From Pseudomonadota bacterium (GTDB lineage Bacteria > Pseudomonadota > Gammaproteobacteria > Halothiobacillales > Halothiobacillaceae), in the NCBI GenBank assembly GCA_021801265.1, contig JAJYYE010000012.1, positions 229,096 to 293,095 on the forward strand: a stretch of DNA of 64,000 nucleotides, in the 5' to 3' direction. Below, one piece after another: positions 9,464 through 16,848 of this stretch. The translations under genes and the position numbers were made by a program. The number at the start of each line of letters is the position of its first letter. Position 1 is the stretch's first letter. The notes below the pieces were generated by a model. It saw only the letters and a list, made by a program, of their open reading frames with translations, was not told the origin of the DNA and did not search any database.

Positions 9464-10696
9464 ATGCATCCACCGACTCATTCGCTCCCCCGCTCCACCA
9501 AGCGCACCCGCGCTTTATTTCTCGGTCCCGCGTTTGTGGCGGCCATTGGTTATATCGATCCCGGCAACTACGCCACCAATATCCAGGCGGGGGCAGATTT
9601 CGGCTACTTACTGCTGTGGGTCGTGGTGTGGGCCAATCTCATGGCGGCACTCATTCAGTTGCTCTCGGCCAAACTTGGGCTGGCTACGGGGGAATCGCTG
9701 GCATCCATGCTCGGCAACCGGCTCCCCCGATGGGCGGTGTATCCGTATTGGATTCAAGCCGAAATTTTGGCCATGGCAACCGATATTGCCGAATTTATTG
9801 GCGCCGCATTGGGGTTTAAACTCTTGTTTGGCTTCACCCTGATGGAAGGCGCAATGATTACCGCAATCATCAGTTGGGCAGTGTTAAGTTTGGAGACGCG
9901 CAATCTCAAAACGTTGCAGTTGGTGATTGGCACCATGTTGCTGTCGGTCGCGCTGATTTATGTGGTGGAATTGTTTTACAGCCACCCGCATCCCGTATCG
10001 GTGTTTGAAGGCGCGCTCATTCCCGGCTTCGAGGGTCGCGACAGTGTATTTCTGGCGGCAGGAATTCTCGGTGCCACGGTGATGCCACACGTGATTTATT
10101 TACACTCGGCCTTGAGCAAAGCCGACCTGGTGAAATACGGCAAGCTGCATCGAAAAACCCTATTTCGCAGCACCAAATGGGATGTGGGCATCGCCATGAC
10201 CATTGCGGGCTTTATCAATTTATCCATGTTGGCCATGGCAGCGGCGGTATTTTATGGCAACCCGGGCGCAGAATCCGGCAGCATTGAAAACGCCTACCAA
10301 ACCTTAACGCCCATGCTTGGGCAAGTTGCCGCACAAATTTTTGGCGCAAGTTTACTCATCGCGGGCCTCGCTTCTACCATCGTGGGCACCTTGGCCGGGC
10401 AAGAAATCATGAGTGGGTTTGTACGCTTCCGTATCCCCGTTGCCCTGCGGCGCGCCATCACCATGACGCCCTCGTTCATCATCATCGCCATGGGCTTAAA
10501 CGTCACCCAAGTGCTGGTCTATAGCCAAGTCATATTATCGTTTGGCATCGCCCTGGCACTCATCCCCTTAATGATATTTACGGGCGACCGTCGTTTAATG
10601 CGCGGCTATGCCAACCCCACCTGGGTTAATGTCCTAGGCTGGTTGACGGTGGGCGTTGTGGTCAGTTTGAACAGTTATTTACTCTTTACGAGCTGA
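9464..10696 (+). CDS. mntH: Nramp-family Mn(2+)/divalent metal transporter MntH
   Basis: Proton-coupled divalent metal importer of the inner membrane with about 11 helices in 410 residues. The Nramp metal-site motif DPGN occurs in YIDPGNYATNIQAGADFGY (helix 1), and the helix-6 motif appears as ATVMPHVIYLHSALS. Both carry the residues known to coordinate Mn/Fe in this family (Asp and Asn of DPGN, Met of MPH). A single gene, its promoter holds the paired palindromes described upstream, so it is probably repressed by metal. Manganese is the likeliest substrate; iron is possible. Confidence 0.95.
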   Translation: MHPPTHSLPRSTKRTRALFLGPAFVAAIGYIDPGNYATNIQAGADFGYLLLWVVVWANLMAALIQLLSAKLGLATGESLASMLGNRLPRWAVYPYWIQAEILAMATDIAEFIGAALGFKLLFGFTLMEGAMITAIISWAVLSLETRNLKTLQLVIGTMLLSVALIYVVELFYSHPHPVSVFEGALIPGFEGRDSVFLAAGILGATVMPHVIYLHSALSKADLVKYGKLHRKTLFRSTKWDVGIAMTIAGFINLSMLAMAAAVFYGNPGAESGSIENAYQTLTPMLGQVAAQIFGASLLIAGLASTIVGTLAGQEIMSGFVRFRIPVALRRAITMTPSFIIIAMGLNVTQVLVYSQVILSFGIALALIPLMIFTGDRRLMRGYANPTWVNVLGWLTVGVVVSLNSYLLFTS

Positions 10697-10706
10697 GATA
10701 ACCTCT

Positions 10707-10737
10707 GTGGACTTCCCCCGAAGTCACGGACACTTTT
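10707..10737 (+). terminator. weak terminator-like hairpin after mntH
   Basis: GTGGACTTC (10707-10715) pairs with GAAGTCAC (10720-10727), with one bulged G and a CCCC loop. A run of five T begins six bases later at 10733. The stem is short and the T-run is offset, so this is only a plausible rho-independent terminator for mntH. Confidence 0.35.
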
Positions 10738-10771
10738 TGGACTTCCTGAGCATCGCGCATTCTCCTCATCC

Positions 10772-11206
10772 CTACCGCCCAGCCTCTCTGGCCGTCACAT
10801 ATTCCTCTGGGCTGAGTGATCCCTCCGGCTCATGGGCAGGACAGCGGACCGTCCACCAACCGCCGTTCGCGGCGATCCGCCCAGGGCAACCGCATTCCTC
10901 GCAGATATGGGCAGACAGGATGCGGGCCAGATCGATGACGCTGCTTTGTGCCTCAGTCATCTCGTCTTCACCGCAGGTGATATAGAATCGAAGCCGTCCA
11001 AATTTCTCCTTGACCTGCACGGCCTCTGGCTGCGGGGTGCCCCGATAGTCGGTCAGGTACTGCAGACTGGTGCACAGGCCGTCGATCAGGTTGAACCAGC
11101 CATCGCCGCAGCAGAATCCGAAGTGCATCGTGCTGTCCTTTACCTGTCGCCGGGCGAAGATTTTGGGATAGTTCGCACACAGCAACTTGTCGAGTTCCTT
11201 GTTCAT
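10772..11206 (-). CDS. phage-type hypothetical protein with Cys zinc site
   Basis: 144-residue cytoplasmic protein of unknown function. It contains HFGFCCGDGWFNLIDGLC near residues 28-45, VQVKEKFGRLRFYITCGEDE in the middle and a likely zinc site CEECGCPG with a later Cys-Pro-Ala-His (RCPAHE). From memory, this layout matches a family common in prophages and accessory islands; I could not search for it. A good ribosome site (AGGA, six bases before ATG) precedes the start. The remnant of a metallophosphoesterase gene ends just upstream on the same strand, so this is probably the surviving member of an old island operon. Confidence 0.6.
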   Translation of the reverse strand: MNKELDKLLCANYPKIFARRQVKDSTMHFGFCCGDGWFNLIDGLCTSLQYLTDYRGTPQPEAVQVKEKFGRLRFYITCGEDEMTEAQSSVIDLARILSAHICEECGCPGRIAANGGWWTVRCPAHEPEGSLSPEEYVTAREAGR

Positions 11207-11214
11207 GGCGTTTC

Positions 11215-11466
11215 CTATAGTTTGATCACCTTGGGTTCATAATTCCGTTCCCATTCACCAAAGTCCTGGGGTTGCTCACGATCCGGGTTTGCCCGACACA
11301 TAGTCCACCGGGTCATGCAAGTGGCAGTGCAGCCATAGATGCGGCTGGTGGGCTTTATTCCATGTCGCAACAAAAGAAACGGGAGATCGGACTGATCTCA
11401 TACTTGGGATGCTGGCTTTGGAAGGTCGGCGCGTGGCGGGTCATGATCACGGTATTACCCGTGAAA
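11215..11466 (-). pseudogene. metallophosphoesterase C-terminal remnant
   Basis: No intact frame, but the leftward strand reads in pieces like the C-terminal third of a calcineurin-like phosphoesterase. First comes GNTVIMTRHAPTFQSQHPKY (family: TVVVTHHAPS..S..P.Y), a stop, then in another frame HLWLHCHLHDPVDYVSGK (family: LWIHGHTH..VDY..G), then RIVSNPR, and finally GEWERNYEPKVIKL before TAG at 11215-11217. The GHTH metal motif has become CHLH and at least two frame changes separate the pieces, so no active enzyme can be made. The 5' two-thirds are missing. Recognition is by eye from the family pattern. Confidence 0.5.
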
Positions 11467-11480
11467 TAGAGAAAACACGG

Positions 11481-11510
11481 CAGACTCAACACTCAAGCGA
11501 GTTGAGTCTG
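11481..11510. repeat. perfect 10-base inverted repeat downstream of the nuclease gene
   Basis: CAGACTCAAC (11481-11490) and GTTGAGTCTG (11501-11510) are perfect arms around a 10-base loop. It lies 39 bases after the stop codon of the leftward nuclease gene. No T-run follows on either strand, so it may be a factor-dependent terminator, an RNA-stabilising hairpin or a boundary of the island. Confidence 0.5.
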
Positions 11511-11548
11511 GCTAGTTGATAAATTGTCAGCTTGGGCTAGTTGGCGTT

Positions 11549-13867
11549 TCACATAATGCTTTCCATCTCCAAATCTTGATAAAACAGCTCATATAACGCA
11601 AAAGTTCTTGTTTCTACTGCTCGTTGAAAGTTGGCTGCCCGGTCACGATCCCAAAAACGTAGATCTTTTTCATGTTCTTTCGATCGAGAAGCGCCGTCCC
11701 AAAAATTACCTTGGCTTTTAACATCAATTAGTGCATTCCTCGGAAGATCGGCATATTTACGAATTTTTTCATCTGGAGGCGTATCACTCAAAGAACGGTT
11801 TTTGCTGCTATCTAATACATGGATATTGCCGATGGCATTACCCACAACCCAATGGCCCGTTTTATCCGCATCATCATTATGACAATCGATCAATCTATTC
11901 CCCGCACCTGAGCCGGTCCAATACGACCAATGGGCAGTTGGTAGAATATGATCATAATCATAGGGTGTGTCGTCTTCCATACCTGGAAGCACGGGCTGGC
12001 CCTTAAACTCGGAATAAACATAATCCCGCTGTAACCAAAGTAATATCGGGTGAATATGTCGACCATGGCCCCACAATCGATGATAAATATCAACGGCTTG
12101 CTGATCTATTTCTTCTTTTTGTGCGCTAAAACGATTGTTACCGCGGAGTATTTTATTCCCTTGATCAGGGGACATATCAGGCGTATAGGTTAGACCCTCA
12201 ATTTTGCTTAGATCATCAGGTTTCGGCATTGGCAAGCCCAATTTTTTACCCTCTTCAGAGCAAAGATGCTCGATCAGAGACTGGTCGGGGAATGTCAGAA
12301 GCGTATCGTTTGCCGCCAGAATCTTTAGCTGCTTAATGCACTCTTTACTGGCCTCGGGCTTCTTGGTAATGGCCAGATGTCCCCACAATAAAAAACGCAC
12401 CATTGGCAGCTTCGATGCTGTGTAGTCAGGGGTTGCGTCCAGATTGCCTAAATACGCCCAAGCCAAGAGAACTTCGAGCAGAGAAGTGTCAATCAAATAC
12501 AGTGCATGCTTGGGGAAGCCAACATCCTGCCCACTTGGGACATAGGCCAGTGCATTCAGAATGGCCGAAAGATGTCTCACAAATTTGCCGTCTTTAATTT
12601 GCTCAACAAACTGACCCTTGAAGCTTTCATGGGTGTGAATCAGCCGGGCAAATTCTGCTTTATTAATGGCTGGTGTATCAGTTAATTGTTTATCATCACC
12701 TTTTGTCAACGACATCCAAAAGATTGTCATCCGAACCGCCGACATTACCAAAGAGGTTGGCGTAAATATCGCCTTGAAATGCTCAGACTTCAGCAGACCT
12801 TCAACTAAATTATATGCTTCCGGTTCAATTTGTTTGATGACAGAATATACATAGTCCGCATTTGAAAGTTGTACGCCGCCTGTGCCCACTCTCTTAAATA
12901 AAATTGCAAGAGGGGGGTCCATCAGGTTGTCTTCTTTACCAATATTTTTTTCTTCAGCTATCTGGGCTGAAAACAAATTGTCATCAACCTGAATAATGGG
13001 AAACTGGTATTCATCAAGTTTTTTCAGATCTTGCTGAATTTGCTGAGCACGCCGCCCAATGGCATCGGGATCTATCGCACCTCTGGATGATAGGTTTCTA
13101 CAGATCGCTTTTAAATAATCTTCACCTAATAACGAAGATGGTTCGGTATGTTCAAACTTTTCACTAAGTTGCTTTATTTCAGTGAAGATTTTGTCCAGAT
13201 TGATGGACTCATCCATCAGATCAGCAAGCCGGACGGCAAACCTGGCCTTCCAAGGCATAAAGCTCGGCAATGCCCAAAACTGATCTAGTTCGTTTTTATG
13301 CTTATCTAAATCAACAAGATAGACGTAATTGGCTAATCGCAGGTCATGTTTAGACAGTTTGGCTAGCGCTTGGCCGCCTGTACTTTGCCGTTCATAGCCG
13401 AAGGGCTGATTGCGGGTGGTGATCCATAGTCGATATTGGTACTCATTGGGGGGCGTATCGTCAGCTAAATCAATCCAAATCGTCACAGCACGATCAAAAG
13501 TTGCCGCTTCTTTAAAGCCAGCCAGCATGGCCAGTGTGCGTTGCTGCCCATCAATAAGACCGATGGAACGCGACAAATCCTTTGAATCTAATTGCTCTTT
13601 TTGACCAATATTAACTGCATTCATCACACTTTCTGTGGCCATCATTGCGCCAATAGGCATCCCGCGCAGAAGCGTGTCCCATAAATCAAGGATTTTATGA
13701 GGCGCCCAAACTGACCCCCGTTGAATTAGGGGTAAAGCGACATGGTAAGAGTTATCAGACACCCCGCCTTGCCCGAGGGCAGCATTGACCCACTCTTTGA
13801 ATGAAACGGTATGAATTGAACCATCTTTGAAAAACCCTTGTTTTTCAGCATTTGAGTCTATCGTCAT
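11549..13867 (-). CDS. DUF262/DUF1524 (GmrSD-family) putative type IV restriction nuclease
   Basis: A 772-residue single-chain protein with GmrS-like and GmrD-like halves. The N-terminal DUF262 ParB-like domain has LIQRGSVWAPHKILDLWDTL (about 47-66) and the NTPase/nuclease motif GLIDGQQRTLAML (about 103-115). The C-terminal DUF1524 HNH domain has YDYDHILP (about 635-642) and GNIHVLDSSKNRSLSD. GmrSD proteins cut DNA carrying modified, often glucosylated, cytosine and defend against phages such as T-even types; fused homologues include BrxU. ATG 13867 is chosen for its Shine-Dalgarno sequence (AAGGGA, eight bases before); an earlier in-frame ATG at 13897 would overlap the upstream gene. It follows the repeat-protein gene by 14 bases on the same strand. 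Family is clear; target specificity is unknown. Confidence 0.85.
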   Translation of the reverse strand: MTIDSNAEKQGFFKDGSIHTVSFKEWVNAALGQGGVSDNSYHVALPLIQRGSVWAPHKILDLWDTLLRGMPIGAMMATESVMNAVNIGQKEQLDSKDLSRSIGLIDGQQRTLAMLAGFKEAATFDRAVTIWIDLADDTPPNEYQYRLWITTRNQPFGYERQSTGGQALAKLSKHDLRLANYVYLVDLDKHKNELDQFWALPSFMPWKARFAVRLADLMDESINLDKIFTEIKQLSEKFEHTEPSSLLGEDYLKAICRNLSSRGAIDPDAIGRRAQQIQQDLKKLDEYQFPIIQVDDNLFSAQIAEEKNIGKEDNLMDPPLAILFKRVGTGGVQLSNADYVYSVIKQIEPEAYNLVEGLLKSEHFKAIFTPTSLVMSAVRMTIFWMSLTKGDDKQLTDTPAINKAEFARLIHTHESFKGQFVEQIKDGKFVRHLSAILNALAYVPSGQDVGFPKHALYLIDTSLLEVLLAWAYLGNLDATPDYTASKLPMVRFLLWGHLAITKKPEASKECIKQLKILAANDTLLTFPDQSLIEHLCSEEGKKLGLPMPKPDDLSKIEGLTYTPDMSPDQGNKILRGNNRFSAQKEEIDQQAVDIYHRLWGHGRHIHPILLWLQRDYVYSEFKGQPVLPGMEDDTPYDYDHILPTAHWSYWTGSGAGNRLIDCHNDDADKTGHWVVGNAIGNIHVLDSSKNRSLSDTPPDEKIRKYADLPRNALIDVKSQGNFWDGASRSKEHEKDLRFWDRDRAANFQRAVETRTFALYELFYQDLEMESIM

Positions 13868-13881
13868 GATCAATTCCCTTT

Positions 13882-14199
13882 TTACCAAAGTTTCCAAATC
13901 AACTGCCCAGCCACAACCAAAATAGGTTCATTTCCAATTTCGTACGTATTGGATGAGTTGGCACCGGATTTCGGCTTGATCTTTCGCCCATCAATAATCC
14001 ACGTATTTGAGGAGAGCGCACCTTGTTTTGGCTTGAGCTCCCGGCCATCCCACAACCATGTATTGGAAGAATGCGCATTTTGCTTCGGGCTGAGTTCCCG
14101 ACCGTTTAAAACCCATGTGTTAGAAGATGTTGCACCTGATTTTGGCTTGAGCTCTTGGCCATCACAAAACCAGTTATGGGGTAAATCAATTTTGTTCAT
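13882..14199 (-). CDS. small 19-residue-repeat protein upstream of the GmrSD-like nuclease
   Basis: 105 residues made almost wholly of four tandem units with the pattern NTW-x3-GRELKPK-x-GA-x-SS, ending in NTYEIGNEPILVVAGQLI. The alternating Trp/Gly/Leu spacing suggests a closed symmetric beta structure. It recalls small repeat proteins labelled '4-fold beta flower' in databases; that link is from memory and untested. ATG 14199 is chosen because AGGA lies ten bases upstream; an earlier ATG at 14223 has no such signal. The stop is 14 bases before the nuclease start, so the two are surely cotranscribed. No signal peptide. Function unknown; an accessory or sensor role for the nuclease is inference from position alone. 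Confidence 0.65.
   Translation of the reverse strand: MNKIDLPHNWFCDGQELKPKSGATSSNTWVLNGRELSPKQNAHSSNTWLWDGRELKPKQGALSSNTWIIDGRKIKPKSGANSSNTYEIGNEPILVVAGQLIWKLW
13951..14175 (-). repeat. four tandem 57-base coding repeats
   Basis: The repeat-protein gene contains one 54-base and three 57-base units in frame. At DNA level the units are diverged but alignable: the segment for GRELKPK recurs as GGCCGGGAGCTCAAGCC-like variants. The divergence shows the duplication is old and kept under protein-level selection, with Trp, Gly, Leu, Pro and Lys conserved while flanking residues vary. Confidence 0.8.
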
Positions 14200-14287
14200 A
14201 TCTTGTACGTCCTGTTGAAACATTAAAATTCATCTTTCGCCACCTACATCAACGGCGAAGACATCATTGAGCTTTTGCAGCCATCGA

Positions 14288-14695
14288 TCATTCATCACGG
14301 CGATCTAGGTTCACTATTAGGATGGAGCCCTTGGGATCGGTGTCTTGGTTGTTTTTGTAAAATTTTTCGTACTCATCTTCGAACTGTGTGCTCAAACTCG
14401 GGTTGATGAATCCGCTCGCAACCATTTCATAGCCACAGTCTTCCCCATGGATGTGGGCTTGATCCATCAGGTAGATACGAAGCACCTCTAAAGGTTCACC
14501 TTGCTCTGTTTTCAGGGAAAGATTGAGAAAATCCTGATCTTCCCCACCGAAGGTCGCCACTATGTCTGCCCTTATTGAGTCGTAATCACCAACGGAGGTG
14601 AATTTCCCATCTGCTATCCCCATGCACACATCGACGTTAGACAGATTGGTTCAGCCTTTTAGTCGATCGTTGCTGTAAATATCGAATCGCCGCAT
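14288..14695 (-). pseudogene. small hypothetical gene interrupted by an in-frame TGA
   Basis: An ATG at 14695 with a strong ribosome site (AGGAG, seven bases upstream) starts MRRFDIYSNDRLKG, then TGA at 14651-14653. The same frame continues open as TNLSNVDVCMGIADGKF to a stop at 14288, giving 113 residues from the in-frame GTG at 14629. The first 14 codons and the rest join smoothly, so one TGG-to-TGA change in a gene of about 135 codons is the simplest reading. Re-initiation at GTG 14629 or ATG 14623 could still give a shorter product. The protein is acidic, with no signal peptide and no motif I can name. A 21-codon frame (MNDRWLQKLNDVFAVDVGG...) overlaps its end before the repeat-protein gene. 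Confidence 0.5.
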
Positions 14696-14813
14696 GTTTT
14701 TTCTCCTGTTCTGTCATTGGGCATAAGCCACAGGTTTGAGATCGTGCTAACTTTTCTTAAATTGCAAAAAATATGCAGTTTTTCTGCTGGGTGTTTGATC
14801 GGGAGTGTAGTGG

Positions 14814-15311
14814 TCAACTAAAACCGGACAGGAAGTTGAGTTTTTTCTCAGCCACTGCGGGTGGTAACCCCTCATTGAACTGGTGTGGCCTCAACCAGTT
14901 ATATCGATGTACCAGAAAATGGCTGATATCCCGTTGGGTCTCAAAGGCTGTGGCATAGCCCAACGCCAGCACCCATTCGGTCTTCAGGCTCCGAAACAGC
15001 CGTTCCACTGTCGCCTGCTTGTAGGCAGGCGAACCGGGTTGCTTACTGATCAATCCCTGTTCCTGTATCAGTCGGCGCACCTTGAAGCGGCCAATATCAA
15101 TGCCATCGTCTTGCATCATTGTCATGATGCTGCGGCTGCCCGCAGAGCCTCGGCTCTGTGTGAATAGCGCATTCACCTGGCTGCGCAGAACCATCCGCTC
15201 AAGATCAATATTCTGGCGTCTGCATCGATGTGCGTAGTAACTGGATCGGGAAATACCGAACACCGCACAGCACAATTCAACGGGCTCTTGATGGCTTAAC
15301 TGGTCAATCAA
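14814..15311 (-). pseudogene. IS3-family transposase OrfB with internal in-frame deletion
   Basis: The 165-codon frame begins within orfB (IDQLSHQEPVELCCAVFGIS, SSYYAHRCRR) and retains the HTH_21-like part to LISKQPGSPAYKQATVER. It then jumps directly to LFRSLKTEWVLALGYATA and the normal end RPHQFNEGLPPAVAEKKLNF. About 110 residues of the DDE core, including both catalytic aspartates, are missing. The join falls where family members have VER before and MER after the lost part, so deletion between short repeats is likely. The frame stays open, so a catalytically dead protein could still be made. Confidence 0.85.
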
Positions 15312-15613
15312 CGCATAGGATCGAGATTTTCCGACATCAAGAGCGCGGTAGCCTTTTTTAAAATGGCCTTCTCGCGCTCAAGGCGATGAATCCTCGCCTC
15401 CAGCTCCTGAATTTTCTGCTGCTCAGGCGTCAACGCCTTGGTTTTTGGGGTCATCCCATGACGTTCCTGCTAGTTGCTGCACCCAGCGACGCAGAACCGA
15501 CTCGACTACCCCTCCGACCGGCTGGCCTCCATCAGGGTATACCCCTGATCCAGCACCAGCAGAGCCGCTTCCCGCTTGAATTCCGTTGAAAACGAACGTC
15601 GTTGTTTGCTCAT
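15306..15613 (-). pseudogene. IS3-family OrfA, frameshifted
   Basis: Starts MSKQRRSFSTEFKREAALLV and LDQGYTLMEASRS as in IS3-family OrfA, then shifts frame. Pieces VVESVLRRWVQQLAG and, after another shift, TPKTKALTPEQQKIQELEAR and INRLEREK-like IHRLEREKAILKKATALLMS follow. At least two indels break the helix-turn-helix half from the leucine-zipper half. Not functional. Confidence 0.75.
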
Positions 15614-15677
15614 CAGACACCTCTCTATGACGATGATTCTCGCCTAAATCAGTGTCCGGTTTCATTAGACCACTACA

Positions 15678-15760
15678 GCCACCGTCGATCCGCAGGGGCA
15701 AATCACCGCCCGGCTCAACTAAGACAGCTACGGTAACCTCATCCAAAGCAGCGGCAGCTT
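15678..15760 (+). pseudogene. Rhs/YD-repeat fragment
   Basis: Immediately right of the IS end, the plus strand reads ATVDPQGQITARLN, a TAA, then DSYGNLIQSSGS. With TAA read as a former Tyr codon, this is the YD-repeat pattern (ITARLxYDSYGNLI) of Rhs-type polymorphic toxins. Only about 27 codons remain and nothing recognisable lies on the other side of the IS. Short, so the call is tentative. Confidence 0.4.
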
Positions 15761-15784
15761 AGAGCAGATTCTTAAACTCAAAAA

Positions 15785-16336
15785 TCATTTAATCGGCGCC
15801 ATCGCAGGTAACGCCTCAAGCTGAGTTTTCAACTCTGCTGGCGTGCACACGGATTGAATCGATTCAACCACACCCGCCTTGAGCCGCAGTAAATCGGCGC
15901 AGCCTTTGGCGGGAATTGGCATGCCCGCTTTTTCTTGATCGTCACGAATCAGTGCCGCCGAATAATTGCGCTCCCGCATTTGCGGTAGGGCAATCAGTTT
16001 GCTCACCATCCAGGGCATCCGCGAAATATCTGAGAGATAAATCACCTGCCGGGCGCTTAAATTTGCCTGCCCCATTTCCGTCAATACCGGGTTCACCCAT
16101 TCATCCACCGCTTTGGCATTCGCAAACAAAATAGCATGCGCCACACCCGGCAATATCACAGGTTTATCGTGTTGATCAGTCAGGGTTAACGTGGGGAAGG
16201 GACTTCCGACAGTGAGCGCGGACGTTGGCGTGGCATTGGCGGGCGTTTCCGCTAATGCCAAAGGGGCGATCAGGCAAAAACAGGCCCCAACCATCCAGTT
16301 GTTCAAGATTGGTTTTTGCGTGCGGAAATAGGACAT
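15785..16336 (-). CDS. exported thioredoxin-fold-like protein
   Basis: 183 residues with an N-terminal signal peptide: a hydrophobic stretch MVGACFCLIAPLALA followed by ETPANA, cleavage near residue 29. The mature part starts TVGSPFPTLTLTDQHDKPVILP, the usual opening of AhpC/TSA-like thioredoxin folds. It lacks a CxxC motif; its only mature cysteines are in KGCADL and SVCTPAE, which could form a disulfide. The pattern RMPWMVSKLIALPQMRERNY matches a periplasmic family sometimes labelled, wrongly I think, as FAD/FMN dehydrogenase. Function unknown. It is the leftmost intact gene after the island, and a decayed rhodanese-like gene lies just upstream on the same strand. Confidence 0.65.
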   Translation of the reverse strand: MSYFRTQKPILNNWMVGACFCLIAPLALAETPANATPTSALTVGSPFPTLTLTDQHDKPVILPGVAHAILFANAKAVDEWVNPVLTEMGQANLSARQVIYLSDISRMPWMVSKLIALPQMRERNYSAALIRDDQEKAGMPIPAKGCADLLRLKAGVVESIQSVCTPAELKTQLEALPAMAPIK

Positions 16337-16357
16337 ATTCGATTTTCCTCAATGAAT

Positions 16358-16614
16358 TTAAAATCTAAAGAGCCCCACCCAAAAGCTTGTTATAAAGCAA
16401 CCTGAATTGCTCGGACGCTGCTTGAATTCAAACTGGGAGCGGGAATCAATCAGCGTGTATTGACTTACATTGGCGGCTAATTCTTTGGTCGTTAAAATTT
16501 TCACGCCCACCAGTTGACATGCCACCCGATGGGGAAATCTACCTCGGCGACATGAACAACGGGGGTGAAGGGTTTATCCGCAGCCCACACACTCGGCGAT
16601 AGGGTTGCCCTCAT
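16358..16614 (-). pseudogene. remnant of an exported rhodanese-like protein
   Basis: The leftward strand starts with ATG 16614 and MRATLSPSVWAADKPFTPVV, which looks like the end of a signal peptide, and runs to a stop. In another frame the sequence continues GVKILTTKELAANVSQYTLI and IDSRSQFEFKQ, the opening of a rhodanese domain (family: ..LIDVRS..E[FY]). It ends in a stop at 16358-16360, long before the catalytic Cys loop. So the gene is frameshifted and 3'-truncated. It lies just before the exported thioredoxin-like gene and may once have shared its operon. Confidence 0.4.
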
Positions 16615-16848
16615 CACGCCTAAAACAACCAACCCAATCACTCACTTCACCCCTGCTACTCCAGATTAAATATCAACAAGTTAAAATAAACAAACCCATT
16701 TTCCAGGGTGTTTTCTTAGACTGGGTTATCGCCAAGCAGCGCTATAACGAGTGCCATTCAAGCACTATTTCCTCATTAGATGTCACGGCAAACCGTTGCT
16801 TCTGCTACATTGCGCACTCATTCTTGTGCAGTTTTCGGGATCACGCAA

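Larger units (their letters stand above)
14806..15677 (-). mobile_element. defective IS3-family insertion sequence (872 bases)
   Basis: Ends are 25-base inverted repeats matching at 22 positions: TGTAGTGGTC... at 14806-14830 and its complement ...GACCACTACA at 15653-15677. Inside, on the minus strand, are orfA and orfB of the IS3 type, linked by an A6G slippage run (complement near 15355-15362) typical of programmed -1 frameshifting. Intact relatives are about 1.2 kb; this copy lacks the middle of orfB, and orfA is frameshifted. No 3-base target duplication is visible at the ends (GAG left, GCC right), so flanking DNA has probably been rearranged. It interrupts or abuts an Rhs-like fragment on its right. 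Confidence 0.85.

Noticed and set aside
13951..14175. CRISPR array
   Set aside because: The 57-base repeats have no spacers, lie in frame in a coding sequence and vary between units; no other regularly spaced repeats were seen.
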